Assembly: GCF_905371695.1 (NCBI RefSeq)
Contig: NZ_CAJPMA010000019.1
Coordinates: forward strand, 1 to 22,424
DNA from: an uncultured Campylobacter sp.
GTDB lineage: Bacteria > Campylobacterota > Campylobacteria > Campylobacterales > Campylobacteraceae
Direction: 5' to 3'
DNA length: 22,424 bases
The position numbers and the translations under genes are program-made. Position 1 is the first letter of the stretch. Each line of letters begins with the position of its first letter. The notes under the pieces are model-generated. The model was not told where the DNA came from, made no database searches, and saw nothing but the letters and a program-made list of their open reading frames with translations. Below are positions 7,914 to 16,315 of this stretch, in pieces.

Positions 7914-8483
7914 TTATTGTAGATTTATACTACCCGCCGGCGCATCCATTTTGGTTTCTTCTTTTACGTCCTCAAACGGCGGCCCTTTCGTTAGCATCGT
8001 CGTGATTTCAGACGCGATTTTAGGCTGCATTTTAGCCATCACGGCGGAAATTTTCTTAGGCTCTAACGCATATAAAATCGCAGCCGCTTGCGCGCGGCTC
8101 ATAGCAGAAAGCACGTCTGCCGCGGCTTGATCTTTCATCTTTGCGTACGACGCGCTAACCTTGTCGGTAGTCATCGTTTTTAGCTCTTTTAAAATTTTAT
8201 CGTTTTGCGCGAGCAGCTCGGCTATTTCTTGACGCTTGGCCTCTGTTTGCCTCATCGTCGCGTTCACGTCGGCTTCTTTTTTAGCTAGCTTATCAAGCCC
8301 CTGTTCGTAAGCGGCGTTGGTACTGGCGCGAAAGGACTCTAAGGCTTGGCGCTGCTCGTCTAGGCGCTCGATCTCCTTTAAAATTTCGTCTTTCCTAGCT
8401 TCGAAAATTTGCGTGCAATCCACCGGCACTTCGTATCCCAAAGCGCACGCGCACGCCAATAAAAAAACGGCTAAAATTTTCAT
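7914..8483 (-). CDS. MotE-like periplasmic motility chaperone (Cj1496c-type)
   Basis: Exported protein of 189 aa with a signal peptide (residues 1-16, probable cleavage after ALG), a long coiled coil rich in E, K and Q (about 25-108), and a C-terminal helical domain (about 108-166, D-V-L-S-A-M-S-x-A-Q-A-A-A-I-L then I-S-A-V-M-A-K-M). That domain resembles the MgtE N-terminal/FliG-like fold of MotE proteins. MotE proteins support flagellar motor function. The C. jejuni counterpart I recall at this position, Cj1496c, is a glycoprotein affecting invasion and colonisation. It overlaps the FliJ-like gene by 4 nt (ATGA). The role in motility is inferred from family and context. Confidence 0.78.
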   Translation of the reverse strand: MKILAVFLLACACALGYEVPVDCTQIFEARKDEILKEIERLDEQRQALESFRASTNAAYEQGLDKLAKKEADVNATMRQTEAKRQEIAELLAQNDKILKELKTMTTDKVSASYAKMKDQAAADVLSAMSRAQAAAILYALEPKKISAVMAKMQPKIASEITTMLTKGPPFEDVKEETKMDAPAGSINLQ

Positions 8484-8908
8484 AGCGCGGCTTCTTTTTT
8501 CGCGGCGAATTTCATCACCGCAAATTCATCAAGCGCCAGAGCCTCCGCGCGTTGCGCTTTTTTGATCTGCGCTCTTAATTCCTCTTTTTCCAGATATTTC
8601 ATCTTTTCAAATTCCAAATTGGCTTTTTTATATAAAAACTCAAAGTGCATAGCCTCTTTTTTAGCGAGTTCCAGGCGCTCGGCGGCTTGCGCCTGAGCGT
8701 TTCTAGCTACGTTTAAAAGCTCTAAATTTTGCCTAATTTCGTTTACGTTTCCGCTTTTAGGCAACGAAAATTTTAGCGCCTCTTCGCGCGCGGCGGCCAA
8801 GCTTTGCTCGCAGCTTTCGACCTTCGAGCGGGCAAGCGCCAGCTTAGCCTCGGCTTTATCGAGCGCTTGTTTTCTTACCTTTACGACTTCGCTAAATTTA
8901 CTCTTCAT
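8480..8908 (-). CDS. FliJ-like coiled-coil protein (probable flagellar export component)
   Basis: A 142-aa, almost entirely helical, Lys/Glu/Ala-rich protein without a signal peptide. Heptad-like patterning runs from about residue 5 to 135. The size, basic N-terminus (K-V-R-K-Q-A-L-D-K-A-E) and continuous coiled coil fit FliJ, the central stalk of the flagellar type III export ATPase. FliJ sequences are poorly conserved, so the assignment leans on composition and on the neighbouring MotE-like gene. Its start codon overlaps the purA stop by one base and its stop overlaps the motE-like start (ATGA), so translation of the three is probably coupled. C. jejuni has a similar unnamed gene next to purA. 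Confidence 0.65.
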   Translation of the reverse strand: MKSKFSEVVKVRKQALDKAEAKLALARSKVESCEQSLAAAREEALKFSLPKSGNVNEIRQNLELLNVARNAQAQAAERLELAKKEAMHFEFLYKKANLEFEKMKYLEKEELRAQIKKAQRAEALALDEFAVMKFAAKKEAAL

Positions 8909-10158
8909 CAGCGCACTATCGTATCTTTACGCTCCGGACTCGTAGATATCAGACCTACTTTTACGCCCGTGATCGCTTCTATGCGCTCGATATATTTTTG
9001 AGCGTTTTTAGGAAGCTCTTCAAAGCTTGCGATGCCTTTTACGCTATCCCAGCCTTCTATCTCCTCGTAAACGGGCGCCGCGTTTTCTAGATCGGTCGGA
9101 AAATAGTCGATAATTTCGCCTTTGTATTTATACGCTTTGCAAATTTTCACGCTCTCAAACCCGTCTAGCACATCAAGCTTCATTAGCGCGAATTTATCTA
9201 TCGCGTTTAGTCTTGCGGCGTATTTTACACCGACGGCGTCAAACCATCCGCAGCGGCGGCGGCGACCGGTCGTGGTGCCGAATTCTTTACCGATCTCGCA
9301 CATTTTATCGCCCGCTTCGCTCTTATCTTCGCTAGGAAAAGGTCCGAACCCTACGCGCGTAGTGTAGGCTTTTATAACCCCCACCACCTCGCCGATCTCT
9401 TTTGGATTAAGCCCTAGTCCGGTGCAGGCGCCCGCGCTTATCGTGTTTGAGCTAGTTACGTAAGGATAGGTGCCGTGGTCGATGTCTAGCAACGTTCCTT
9501 GCGCGCCTTCTAGCAGTACTTTTTTACCCGCATCTAGTGCGCTCCAAACCAGGCGCGTCGTGTTGGTAATAAAAGGCGCCAAGACCTCTTTATAGTGCCT
9601 TAGCTCGTTTAAAAGCTCGTCGCGACCCGGCGCTTTGACGCCTAGCGCATCAAATATCGCTTTATTCTCTTCAAAGTCGTGCATTAGCGCTTCGCAAAGA
9701 CGCTCGGGCTCTAAAAGCTCGCCCACTCTACGTCCGCAGCGGCTGATTTTATCGGCGTAAGTAGGCCCTATGCCCTTGCCGGTAGTACCGATGGCTTTGT
9801 CGCCTTTTAAGCGCTCTTTGGCCTTATCGATCATTCCGTGATGGGCTAAATTTAAATGCGCGCGGTCGCTGATAAATAGCCTGCCTTCCAGCCCGTCAAA
9901 CTGCGCCATCTCCGAGATTAACACCTCGGGACTTACCACTACGCCGTTTCCGATTACGTTTACTATGCGCTTATGCAGCACGCCGCTCGGCATTAGATGC
10001 AGCGCGTACCTCACGCCGTCTACCCATATCGTGTGACCCGCGTTGTGTCCGCCTTGCGAGCGGCACACCATGTCGTAATCCTGCGCTAGCATATCGACTA
10101 TTTTACCCTTGCCCTCGTCGCCCCATTGCGCTCCTACTACTAAATCGGCTTTTCTCAT
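8908..10158 (-). CDS. purA: Adenylosuccinate synthetase
   Basis: Catalyses GTP-dependent condensation of IMP with aspartate to adenylosuccinate, the first committed step to AMP (EC 6.3.4.4). The signature loop VVGAQWGDEGKGKIVD (residues 7-22) carries the catalytic Asp, and Q-G-G-H-N-A-G-H-T supplies the second catalytic His. Further marks are IGTTGKGIGPTYADK near 125, EGAQGTLLDIDHGTYPYVT near 218, TTRVGFGPFP near 268 and TTGRRRRCGWFD near 297. The length of 416 aa is typical and no residue appears missing. It lies 12 nt after the HisZ-like gene and ends in one-base overlap with the FliJ-like gene. Confidence 0.98.
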   Translation of the reverse strand: MRKADLVVGAQWGDEGKGKIVDMLAQDYDMVCRSQGGHNAGHTIWVDGVRYALHLMPSGVLHKRIVNVIGNGVVVSPEVLISEMAQFDGLEGRLFISDRAHLNLAHHGMIDKAKERLKGDKAIGTTGKGIGPTYADKISRCGRRVGELLEPERLCEALMHDFEENKAIFDALGVKAPGRDELLNELRHYKEVLAPFITNTTRLVWSALDAGKKVLLEGAQGTLLDIDHGTYPYVTSSNTISAGACTGLGLNPKEIGEVVGVIKAYTTRVGFGPFPSEDKSEAGDKMCEIGKEFGTTTGRRRRCGWFDAVGVKYAARLNAIDKFALMKLDVLDGFESVKICKAYKYKGEIIDYFPTDLENAAPVYEEIEGWDSVKGIASFEELPKNAQKYIERIEAITGVKVGLISTSPERKDTIVR

Positions 10159-10170
10159 TTTCGCCCTTTC

Positions 10171-11025
10171 TTAATCTTTTAAAATTTCAATTAACGCGTC
10201 CGTATAGACCGCAAACCCGCTGCTCGCCGTGCCATCTACCTCGTAGGCCCCGCCGCCGGCTAATACGGCATTATCCCGTAAAAACCTAAAAAATAGTTCG
10301 TCGTAGTACCTCATTTTGGAGTAGTATAGCGGCACTATTCTTAAATTCTCGTATTTCGAGGCTACGGCCAGCTCTTTTAATCTCTCTATCGGCTCTTTTA
10401 GCTCAGACGGCGCGACCGCGCTAATCTCGTCTAGCTCGCTTAAATTTTTAAGCAACGCCAAGCGGTTTAGCCAGTCTACGTTTAGGCTTAAAATTCTCTC
10501 GATCTGCCCTTTTTCGAAAATTTCGATCGGAAGGTCTAAAATTTTACAGATCGCGCGCGGAATTTCGATGTTGCTAACTTGCAGCGTCGCGTCCAAATTT
10601 AGCCCGTTTAACAGCTTAGCTACGATACGCACGCAGTTTGCTACGTCGCTTTGTCCGATTAGCTCGGCGCCGATTTGATAAATTTCGCAGCTTGGATAGC
10701 GAAAAACGGGCTGAATATAAAACCAGCGTTTTTGCTTGTCTTCTTTAATGCGGCGCATAACGATGCGCACTACGTCTACCGTGCTGTCGCCGCGTAACGA
10801 AATTTCGTGATTGGCGCTATCGCTAAATCTAAGCAGACGCGTTGGCGCTACGCTTAGATGCTGGTGATAGGAAAAAAACGGCGTTACTATCTCGCTAAAA
10901 CCCTCAGCGCACAAAATTTCGCTCGCGTTTTGCTCGATTTTGCGCTTTAAGCTCGCGCTCTGGCCGAAATACAGCCTACTGCCGGGCGGAATCTCGTGCT
11001 CGTATACTTTTAAATTTTCGCTCAT
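10171..11025 (-). CDS. HisZ-like ATP phosphoribosyltransferase regulatory subunit (class II aaRS-like fold)
   Basis: A 284-aa protein of the HisZ/HisS-like catalytic fold: an opening H-E-I-P-P-G-S-R near residue 10, G-F-S-E-I-V-T-P-F near 42, LLRFSDSANHEISLRGDSTVDVVRIVMRR near 64-93 with class II motif 2-type R-W-F-Y-I-Q-P-V-F-R, E-x-x-Q-I-G-A-E-L-I-G near 115, and a final A-G-G-G-A-Y-E-V-D-G motif 3-like segment. No anticodon-binding domain is present. HisZ activates short-form HisG in histidine synthesis. I recall that Campylobacter HisG can be the long, self-regulated form, so the partner is uncertain and another role is possible. The gene overlaps the GGDEF-EAL gene by 4 nt (ATGA) and precedes purA. 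Confidence 0.8.
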   Translation of the reverse strand: MSENLKVYEHEIPPGSRLYFGQSASLKRKIEQNASEILCAEGFSEIVTPFFSYHQHLSVAPTRLLRFSDSANHEISLRGDSTVDVVRIVMRRIKEDKQKRWFYIQPVFRYPSCEIYQIGAELIGQSDVANCVRIVAKLLNGLNLDATLQVSNIEIPRAICKILDLPIEIFEKGQIERILSLNVDWLNRLALLKNLSELDEISAVAPSELKEPIERLKELAVASKYENLRIVPLYYSKMRYYDELFFRFLRDNAVLAGGGAYEVDGTASSGFAVYTDALIEILKD

Positions 11026-14000
11026 CTGCCCTCCTTATTTAAAATTTCGTCGCACGCCAGATCGGCTTCGCCGGCAAGCAGCAGCATTTCGTCGCCGTCT
11101 TTGGAATTTAGCGCTTTTATTAAAATTTGAACGATTTTAGTAAAAGAATTTTTAGAATGCTCTAAATTTTGCGAAATTTCCTCCCGCGCTAAAAATTCGC
11201 CGCCTCTTTTTAAATGCGTTACGATCGCGCGCGCGTATTCTTTAAGCTCGACGCAATCTTTAAATCTCTGAAATTCGCCGGCGTCCATCGGTTCTAAATT
11301 TATCGTGGCGTTAAATTTAAACCTCGTCGCGGTTTCTAGGCTTACGGGCTTGGTAAAATAATTGCCCTGAAATCTCGTAAATCCAAGCCTCGCTAAAATT
11401 TCAAGCGTCCTTTTATCCTCGATATTTTTTATCGTGGCGGGCGCGTTAAAAGCGTTTGAGAGCTGCTTGATTACGGACGTCGTCGCAACGGCCGCTTTTG
11501 AATCTAGAATTCGACCCGAGAGATTTTTATCGACCTTAAATCCGCTTACCGGCAAAATTCCAAGCGCTTCAAACGCGCTCGTAGCAGACGCGAAATCGTC
11601 GATAAAAAAGCTAACTCCGAGCTTCTTATATCTCCTTAAAAACTCCGCCGCCGCTTGTAGGTCTTTTGTCTCGTTGGACTCCACGATATCGACGTAAAGC
11701 GCGTTTGCGCCTAAATTTTCGCTCTCGCTAAAAATTTCGCTAAATTTTAAGAAAAATTCCTCGTCTAAAAGCTGCTCGATGCTTAAATTTACGCAAATTT
11801 TAGCCTCGCGGCCGCTTTTTAGCGATGCGGCGCGCGCCTCAAGCGCCTTTTTAACCGAAAACAGCGAAATTTCGTCAATTATGCGCTGCTTTTTAATAAG
11901 CGGTAAAAATTCGTCCGGATACGCCGTCTTACCGTCCTTATTCCATCTAATCAGCGCTTCAAAGCTTAAAATTTCGCCCGTTTTTACGTCGATTTCGGGC
12001 TGATATTCTAGGAAAAATTCGTTATTTTCAAGCGCTTTTTGGATTTTAGAGCCGTCGTCGTATTGTTTTTTAAGATGCCTGTCTTTGCTCGCGTCAAAGA
12101 CGTAGTAGCGGTTCTTGCCGGCGAGCTTAGCCTGATACATCGCCCAGTCGGCGCGCTCTAATAAATCCTCCGCGCCAATGCCGCTTGACGCGATGCTAAT
12201 GCCGACGCTAGCGCTTATTTGTAGCTTTATATCCTCAAATTCTACTTCGCCGGAGGCTATGCGCAGCATATTTTCGGCAAGCTCGTAAATCTCGCCCGCG
12301 TTTTTATAGACGATAATCGCCGCGAACTCGTCTCCGCCGAGCCTCGCAAACATATCCCGCTCTTCAAAGAGCTTATCGATGCCGCTTGAAACGTCGGTTA
12401 AAAACTTATCTCCCGCTTGGTGTCCGTAGGTATCGTTAATCCCCTTAAATCCGTCCATATCAAGATACGCGACGGCTATTTTTTGACCGCTAGTAAGCGC
12501 GGCTTCTAGCTTACGGGAGAATAAAAAGCGGTTAGGCAGCTTAGTTAGCGGATCGTGATAGGCGACGTATTGCAAATATTCTTGATTTGCTTTCATATCG
12601 CTCACGCTTGAAACCATTATTAAATAATATAGCGTCTGCCCGCCGTAATCCTTTACCGTCGCGACGCTCACGGATTCAAGCGCGTTTTGTCCGTTTCTTA
12701 CGTTATAAAATTTATCCTGCCAAAATCCCTCTTTTTCTAAAATTTTAGCGATTTTATTTTGCGTTTCGGAGTCGCTTACGCCGATTTTAGCTTCTAGAAT
12801 TTCTTTACCTAAAATTTCGTCTCTATCTTGCGAAGTAATATGTAAAAACGCGTCGTTTACGTCGATTATCCGCCAACCCGTATCCGCGATTATCGCGCCG
12901 CTTGAACAATAAGAGAAAATTTTAGCCAGCATATCCTCGTATACGAAAGCCCTAGCCTTTTGTCGCGCGTTTAAAAACGCCCCTCTTATCGCTATCGCTT
13001 CGCCGTCCTCGCTCGTTCGCGCGGCTCTTGCTCTAATTTCTATAAAAACCGCGCTTTTATCTTTCGCGTAAAATTTAATCAAACCCGCGTACTCGCCATC
13101 GCCCGCTTTTAAAGCGTTAAACGTATCTTTAAAAGAATTAAATCCGTCTGCTAAAAGCCTGCTAAAATTCGCGAAATTTAACTCGCCTAACTCGCCCGCG
13201 TCAAATCCGAGCATTTTAGCAAACTCGTCGTCCGCTCGCAAAATTTCGTCCTTCTCCTCCCAGCTAAACGGAACCGCCGACGTCGCCCATAGAATATTTT
13301 TTCGGTTTTTTAGTTCGTTTTCGTATTTTGATAAGAGTTTGGCGTATTCGCTATTTTCGGTCGCCACGTAGACGATTTTATCGATTCGGCGTCCGGCGTC
13401 TTTGATAAATTTTACTAAAATTTTATATTCGCGCGGTTCGCCTCGCGCGTCTAGCATTTTAAGCTTCGCGTTAAAATTATCCGCCGCTTCGCTCGAGTTT
13501 TCAAAGAGCCTTTTACGCGTTTCAAACTCTCTTATAAACTCGTTTAAATCGCGCTCGCAAATTAATTTTCTAATATCAAACGCCTTAAAATTTCCGCGCC
13601 CGTAAACGCCGAACGCCTCGTTTGCGTTATTAGTCGCGCTTTTTATTAAATAAGGCTCGTCCGCGTCCGCCTCCATAACGACGCTCGGCGAAAGACTAAA
13701 ATACCTTTGCGCGGTCTCGTTATTCCGCTTAGACGCTTCTTGCGCCGTTACGTCGAACGCGACGACGAAATTTATCCGCTCGTCGCGCACGCGAATTTGA
13801 TGAACGATCACCCGCATATCGCGCGTCTCGCCGTTTTTTAGCTTGTGCCGGGTCAAGTAAGCCTCGCCGCTTTCCCGCGCGGTGTTTCTTTGGGCGAAAA
13901 TTTCGCTATAAGGAGCGGGAATGACGTCTTTTATGTTTAGTTTTAGCGCCTCTTCGCGCGAGTAGCCGTAAAATTTTAGCGCCGCCTCGCTAACGTCTAA

Positions 14001-15080
14001 GGGCTCGCCGGTATAAGCGTCGTAGGTGCAAATTATTAGCGGACTTTGCTCGAAAATATAGCCGTATTTATCTTTATAATAGCGTGCCGTCTCTTTCGCG
14101 CCTTCAAGCTCGCTAATAAGCGCGTTTACGCCCTCCATAATGGCGGCTACGTCCTGCGCCGCGTCGTCTGCGGGCGCGATTTTGCGCTCTTTTATAGCGT
14201 CCGTTATCTTACTAAGCGGCTCTAAAACGCGGCGCTTGGCAAACCGCGCGTCCGCCGCCCACGAAATAACGAACGCCGCGAAACAAAGTGCGCTAAACGC
14301 TAAAATTAAAATTTTAACCCACGCCGCGCCGTAATTTAACGAGCTCGTAGCGACGAAAATTCCAAGCTCGCCAACGTAGCTAATCGCGTTAAAACTCATT
14401 GTTTTAAAACAGAAAAACGCCTTCGTATCGCCAGAATTTCTATCTGCGGCATAGTCTTTAATAAAATCGCGCTCCAAGCCTTTGCTAAATTCGCGCATTA
14501 AAATTTCGCCTCGTCCGTCCGCTAAAAAAAATGCGTTCTCGCTCTTTTGCGCGACATTTTCAAGTCTTTTTTTAAAAAAATTTCGGTTTAGCTCGGCGAC
14601 GATAAATTTTTCGCCGTCTATCTTAAAAGCTACGTAAATAGCGCTAAAATTCGCGTTTTTAAAAAGCGGAAAGGAGACCGCGAAATTTTGCGTTTTTAGC
14701 GCATCCAGCCAAGGCGTATCGAAGCTTTGTAACTCGTGGGCGTTTTGAAATTTTCGCGTAAAGATCGCGGTCTTATCGCCGCTTACTACGTAAAACGCCT
14801 CGTAAAGCTCTTGTATGCCTTCTTTATCAACGTCCGCCGCGCCCTCTACGCCGAGCGATTTTATGAGATTAGCGCGCGCTAAAAGGTCGTTTTTAATTTG
14901 AGCGATATTTTCTTTTAAGGCGATTTGGATTTTAAAATTTAGCGAGCTTACTTTAAATTTCGTATCGTCCGCGCCCGTTAAAAAAACCAGCGACAAAAGC
15001 CCTAAAAATGCGAGCGAGACGAATGCGATCCTGATATAAAATTTCGTCGCTATCGCTTTGCTCGTTTGATTTTGCGTCAT
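11022..15080 (-). CDS. Membrane-bound PAS-GGDEF-EAL c-di-GMP signalling protein
   Basis: A 1352-aa sensor: TM1 (about 15-35), a periplasmic domain (36-250), TM2 (253-275), a HAMP-like linker (275-330), one clear PAS (340-445), three further PAS-like segments (about 455-575, 590-705, 720-830), GGDEF (838-995), EAL (1010-1255) and an unassigned helical tail. The cyclase site R-L-G-G-D-E-F is intact (915-919). The inhibitory RxxD site is missing, with E906-E-R-D909 in its place. In the EAL domain E1041-A-L, N1098, D1161-D1162, K1182 and Q1238 are present, but loop 6 reads D-D-F-A-S-A-T instead of DDFGTGY, and the AEGVE segment reads I-K-N-I-E. Phosphodiesterase activity may therefore be weak or lost. 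It heads the packed run of hisZ-like, purA and motility genes. Ligand and output are unknown. Confidence 0.92.
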   Translation of the reverse strand: MTQNQTSKAIATKFYIRIAFVSLAFLGLLSLVFLTGADDTKFKVSSLNFKIQIALKENIAQIKNDLLARANLIKSLGVEGAADVDKEGIQELYEAFYVVSGDKTAIFTRKFQNAHELQSFDTPWLDALKTQNFAVSFPLFKNANFSAIYVAFKIDGEKFIVAELNRNFFKKRLENVAQKSENAFFLADGRGEILMREFSKGLERDFIKDYAADRNSGDTKAFFCFKTMSFNAISYVGELGIFVATSSLNYGAAWVKILILAFSALCFAAFVISWAADARFAKRRVLEPLSKITDAIKERKIAPADDAAQDVAAIMEGVNALISELEGAKETARYYKDKYGYIFEQSPLIICTYDAYTGEPLDVSEAALKFYGYSREEALKLNIKDVIPAPYSEIFAQRNTARESGEAYLTRHKLKNGETRDMRVIVHQIRVRDERINFVVAFDVTAQEASKRNNETAQRYFSLSPSVVMEADADEPYLIKSATNNANEAFGVYGRGNFKAFDIRKLICERDLNEFIREFETRKRLFENSSEAADNFNAKLKMLDARGEPREYKILVKFIKDAGRRIDKIVYVATENSEYAKLLSKYENELKNRKNILWATSAVPFSWEEKDEILRADDEFAKMLGFDAGELGELNFANFSRLLADGFNSFKDTFNALKAGDGEYAGLIKFYAKDKSAVFIEIRARAARTSEDGEAIAIRGAFLNARQKARAFVYEDMLAKIFSYCSSGAIIADTGWRIIDVNDAFLHITSQDRDEILGKEILEAKIGVSDSETQNKIAKILEKEGFWQDKFYNVRNGQNALESVSVATVKDYGGQTLYYLIMVSSVSDMKANQEYLQYVAYHDPLTKLPNRFLFSRKLEAALTSGQKIAVAYLDMDGFKGINDTYGHQAGDKFLTDVSSGIDKLFEERDMFARLGGDEFAAIIVYKNAGEIYELAENMLRIASGEVEFEDIKLQISASVGISIASSGIGAEDLLERADWAMYQAKLAGKNRYYVFDASKDRHLKKQYDDGSKIQKALENNEFFLEYQPEIDVKTGEILSFEALIRWNKDGKTAYPDEFLPLIKKQRIIDEISLFSVKKALEARAASLKSGREAKICVNLSIEQLLDEEFFLKFSEIFSESENLGANALYVDIVESNETKDLQAAAEFLRRYKKLGVSFFIDDFASATSAFEALGILPVSGFKVDKNLSGRILDSKAAVATTSVIKQLSNAFNAPATIKNIEDKRTLEILARLGFTRFQGNYFTKPVSLETATRFKFNATINLEPMDAGEFQRFKDCVELKEYARAIVTHLKRGGEFLAREEISQNLEHSKNSFTKIVQILIKALNSKDGDEMLLLAGEADLACDEILNKEGR

Positions 15081-15101
15081 AGATAAACCTTGATCGTTTA
15101 A

Positions 15102-15114
15102 AAGGCGGATTTTA
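15102..15114 (-). promoter_or_regulatory. Weak candidate promoter of the GGDEF-EAL/purA gene run
   Basis: TAAAAT on the minus strand (15109-15114) sits about 29 nt upstream of the ATG at 15080. A short AAGG ribosome-binding site (AAGGTTTATCT) lies before the start. It is the only -10-like element in this short gap that follows the selD-side hairpin. AT-rich background makes it a low-confidence call. Confidence 0.25.
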
Positions 15115-15141
15115 GCTAAATTTTACTTAAAATTTTAGTCC

Positions 15142-15162
15142 TCGGGCGAGCGGAGCGCCCGG
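15142..15162 (-). terminator. Candidate terminator downstream of selD
   Basis: CGGGCG (15143-15148) and CGCCCG (15156-15161) form a GC-rich 6-bp stem, extendable by a G-T pair, with a 7-nt loop. It lies 17 nt after the selD stop. On the minus strand the following sequence is AGGACTAAAATTTT, with only a short U-run, so termination may be partial. Confidence 0.45.
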
Positions 15163-15178
15163 CGATCGCGGCTAAATT

Positions 15179-16315
15179 TTACCTTACTTTTATCCTCGCT
15201 TCTAGCGGGCTCTTAGTCTCAAAGCGCGTCACGACGCCCACGATAGCGGAATTTTCGTATCCCGCGTCTTTTAGACGATTTAGCGCGAAAAGCGCGTCTT
15301 TTTGGCTTACGGCGATGATGAGCCCGCCGCTGGTCTGCGCGTCGAAGAGCAAAATTTCGTCGCCGTTAAATTTTACTACGTCGTTTCGCGCGCTGCCGTC
15401 CGTATCGCTTGCGGCTAAAATTTTATCGCCCGCGCGGCTAAAATTTTCTCCGCGCAAAGCGCTAAAATCTACGAATTTCTCGGCGAATTCACGGTTTTTG
15501 TAGCTACCCTCCGGTATTATGCCGAGCGCCGCCGCGCTTGCCGCCGCGCTTAAAATCGGCACTTCCCGCGCGAAAATTTCGAAATTTACGCGCTCGTTTA
15601 ACATCTCGCTTAAATGCCCCAAAAACCCGAAGCCCGTAACGTCCGTAGCCGCCGATACGCTCACGCCCTCCATCGCGCGCACGGCGGCGAAATTTAACCG
15701 GCGCATCGTCTCGACCGCCGCTTCTATACCGCGTGCGTCAAGCATATCGGCTTTTAACGCCGTGCTTAAAACGCCCGTTCCCAGCGGTTTGGTAAGTATC
15801 AGCGCGTCGCCCTCGTTCGCGGCGTTATTACTCCAAAATTTACGCGGATCTACGCGCCCAGTCACGCTTAGCCCGTAGTAGGTCTCGGGCGTTTGTATCG
15901 TATGTCCGCCTACGATTACGCCGCCGCATTCGGCGACTTTATCCGCGCCGCCTGCTAAAATTTCGGCTAAAATTTCGCCGCTAAAATGACATCCGTCAAA
16001 ACCCACGATATTTAGGGCGTTTATGACGCTGCCGCCCATCGCGAATACGTCGCTTAGGCTGTTTGCCGCCGCGATCTGACCGAATATAAACGGATCGTCC
16101 GCTACCGGCGTGATGAAATCGAGCGTCTGCACTAGCGCGAGATCGTCCGAAATTTTAAATACGCTCGCGTCTTCGTTGCTACCGACGTTTGAAAGTAAAT
16201 TAGGATGAGCGAAATTTAACGCGCTAAGGCTTTTGTTTAGACCCGCCGGGTCAAGCTTAGCCGCTCAACCCGCCGCGCGCACGAATTTAGTAAGGCGTTT
16301 GTCGTTATAGATCAT
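15179..16315 (-). CDS. selD: Selenide, water dikinase (selenophosphate synthetase), selenocysteine-containing; TGA at codon 17 read as Sec
   Basis: Makes selenophosphate from selenide and ATP, the selenium donor for tRNA-Sec and hence for Sec-type formate dehydrogenase. A conventional reading starts at GTG 16132 (317 aa) and loses the catalytic N-terminus. Reading upstream in frame gives MIYNDKRLTKFVRAAG-U-A-A-K-L from ATG 16315, with TGA at 16265-16267 as codon 17. This equals the catalytic Cys17 of E. coli SelD, with Lys20 following as usual. Next come D-P-x-x-L, H-P-N-L-L, the metal site N-E-D-A-S-V-F, GGHTIQTPE, LTKPLGTGV and TDVTGFGFLGHLSEM. The full length is 378 aa. The ATG overlaps the yedF-like stop (ATGA). 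A SECIS-like hairpin follows the TGA. Known Sec-containing SelD proteins support this reading; a sequencing artefact is unlikely because only one codon, at the exact catalytic position, is affected. Confidence 0.93.
16223..16267 (-). promoter_or_regulatory. Bacterial SECIS-like stem-loop for Sec insertion in selD
   Basis: Downstream of the UGA (16265-16267) the RNA can fold into a lower stem GCUAAG/CUUAGC (16256-16261 with 16223-16228). Three further pairs, CUU/AAG, follow with one bulged C. A one-sided 7-nt internal loop then leads to an apical stem GACCC/GGGUC (16248-16252 with 16240-16244) closed by the loop GGC. The apical loop starts 17 nt after the UGA and opens with G. Both agree with the known bacterial SECIS pattern of a small G-containing apical loop at 16-37 nt, which is recognised by SelB. 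Confidence 0.8.

Noticed and set aside
16133..16315. Reading the region upstream of GTG 16132 as non-coding, or selD as a pseudogene broken by a stop
   Set aside because: The codons match SelD on both sides of the TGA, the TGA is at the catalytic Cys/Sec position, and a SECIS-like stem follows. A random nonsense mutation would not be expected exactly there.
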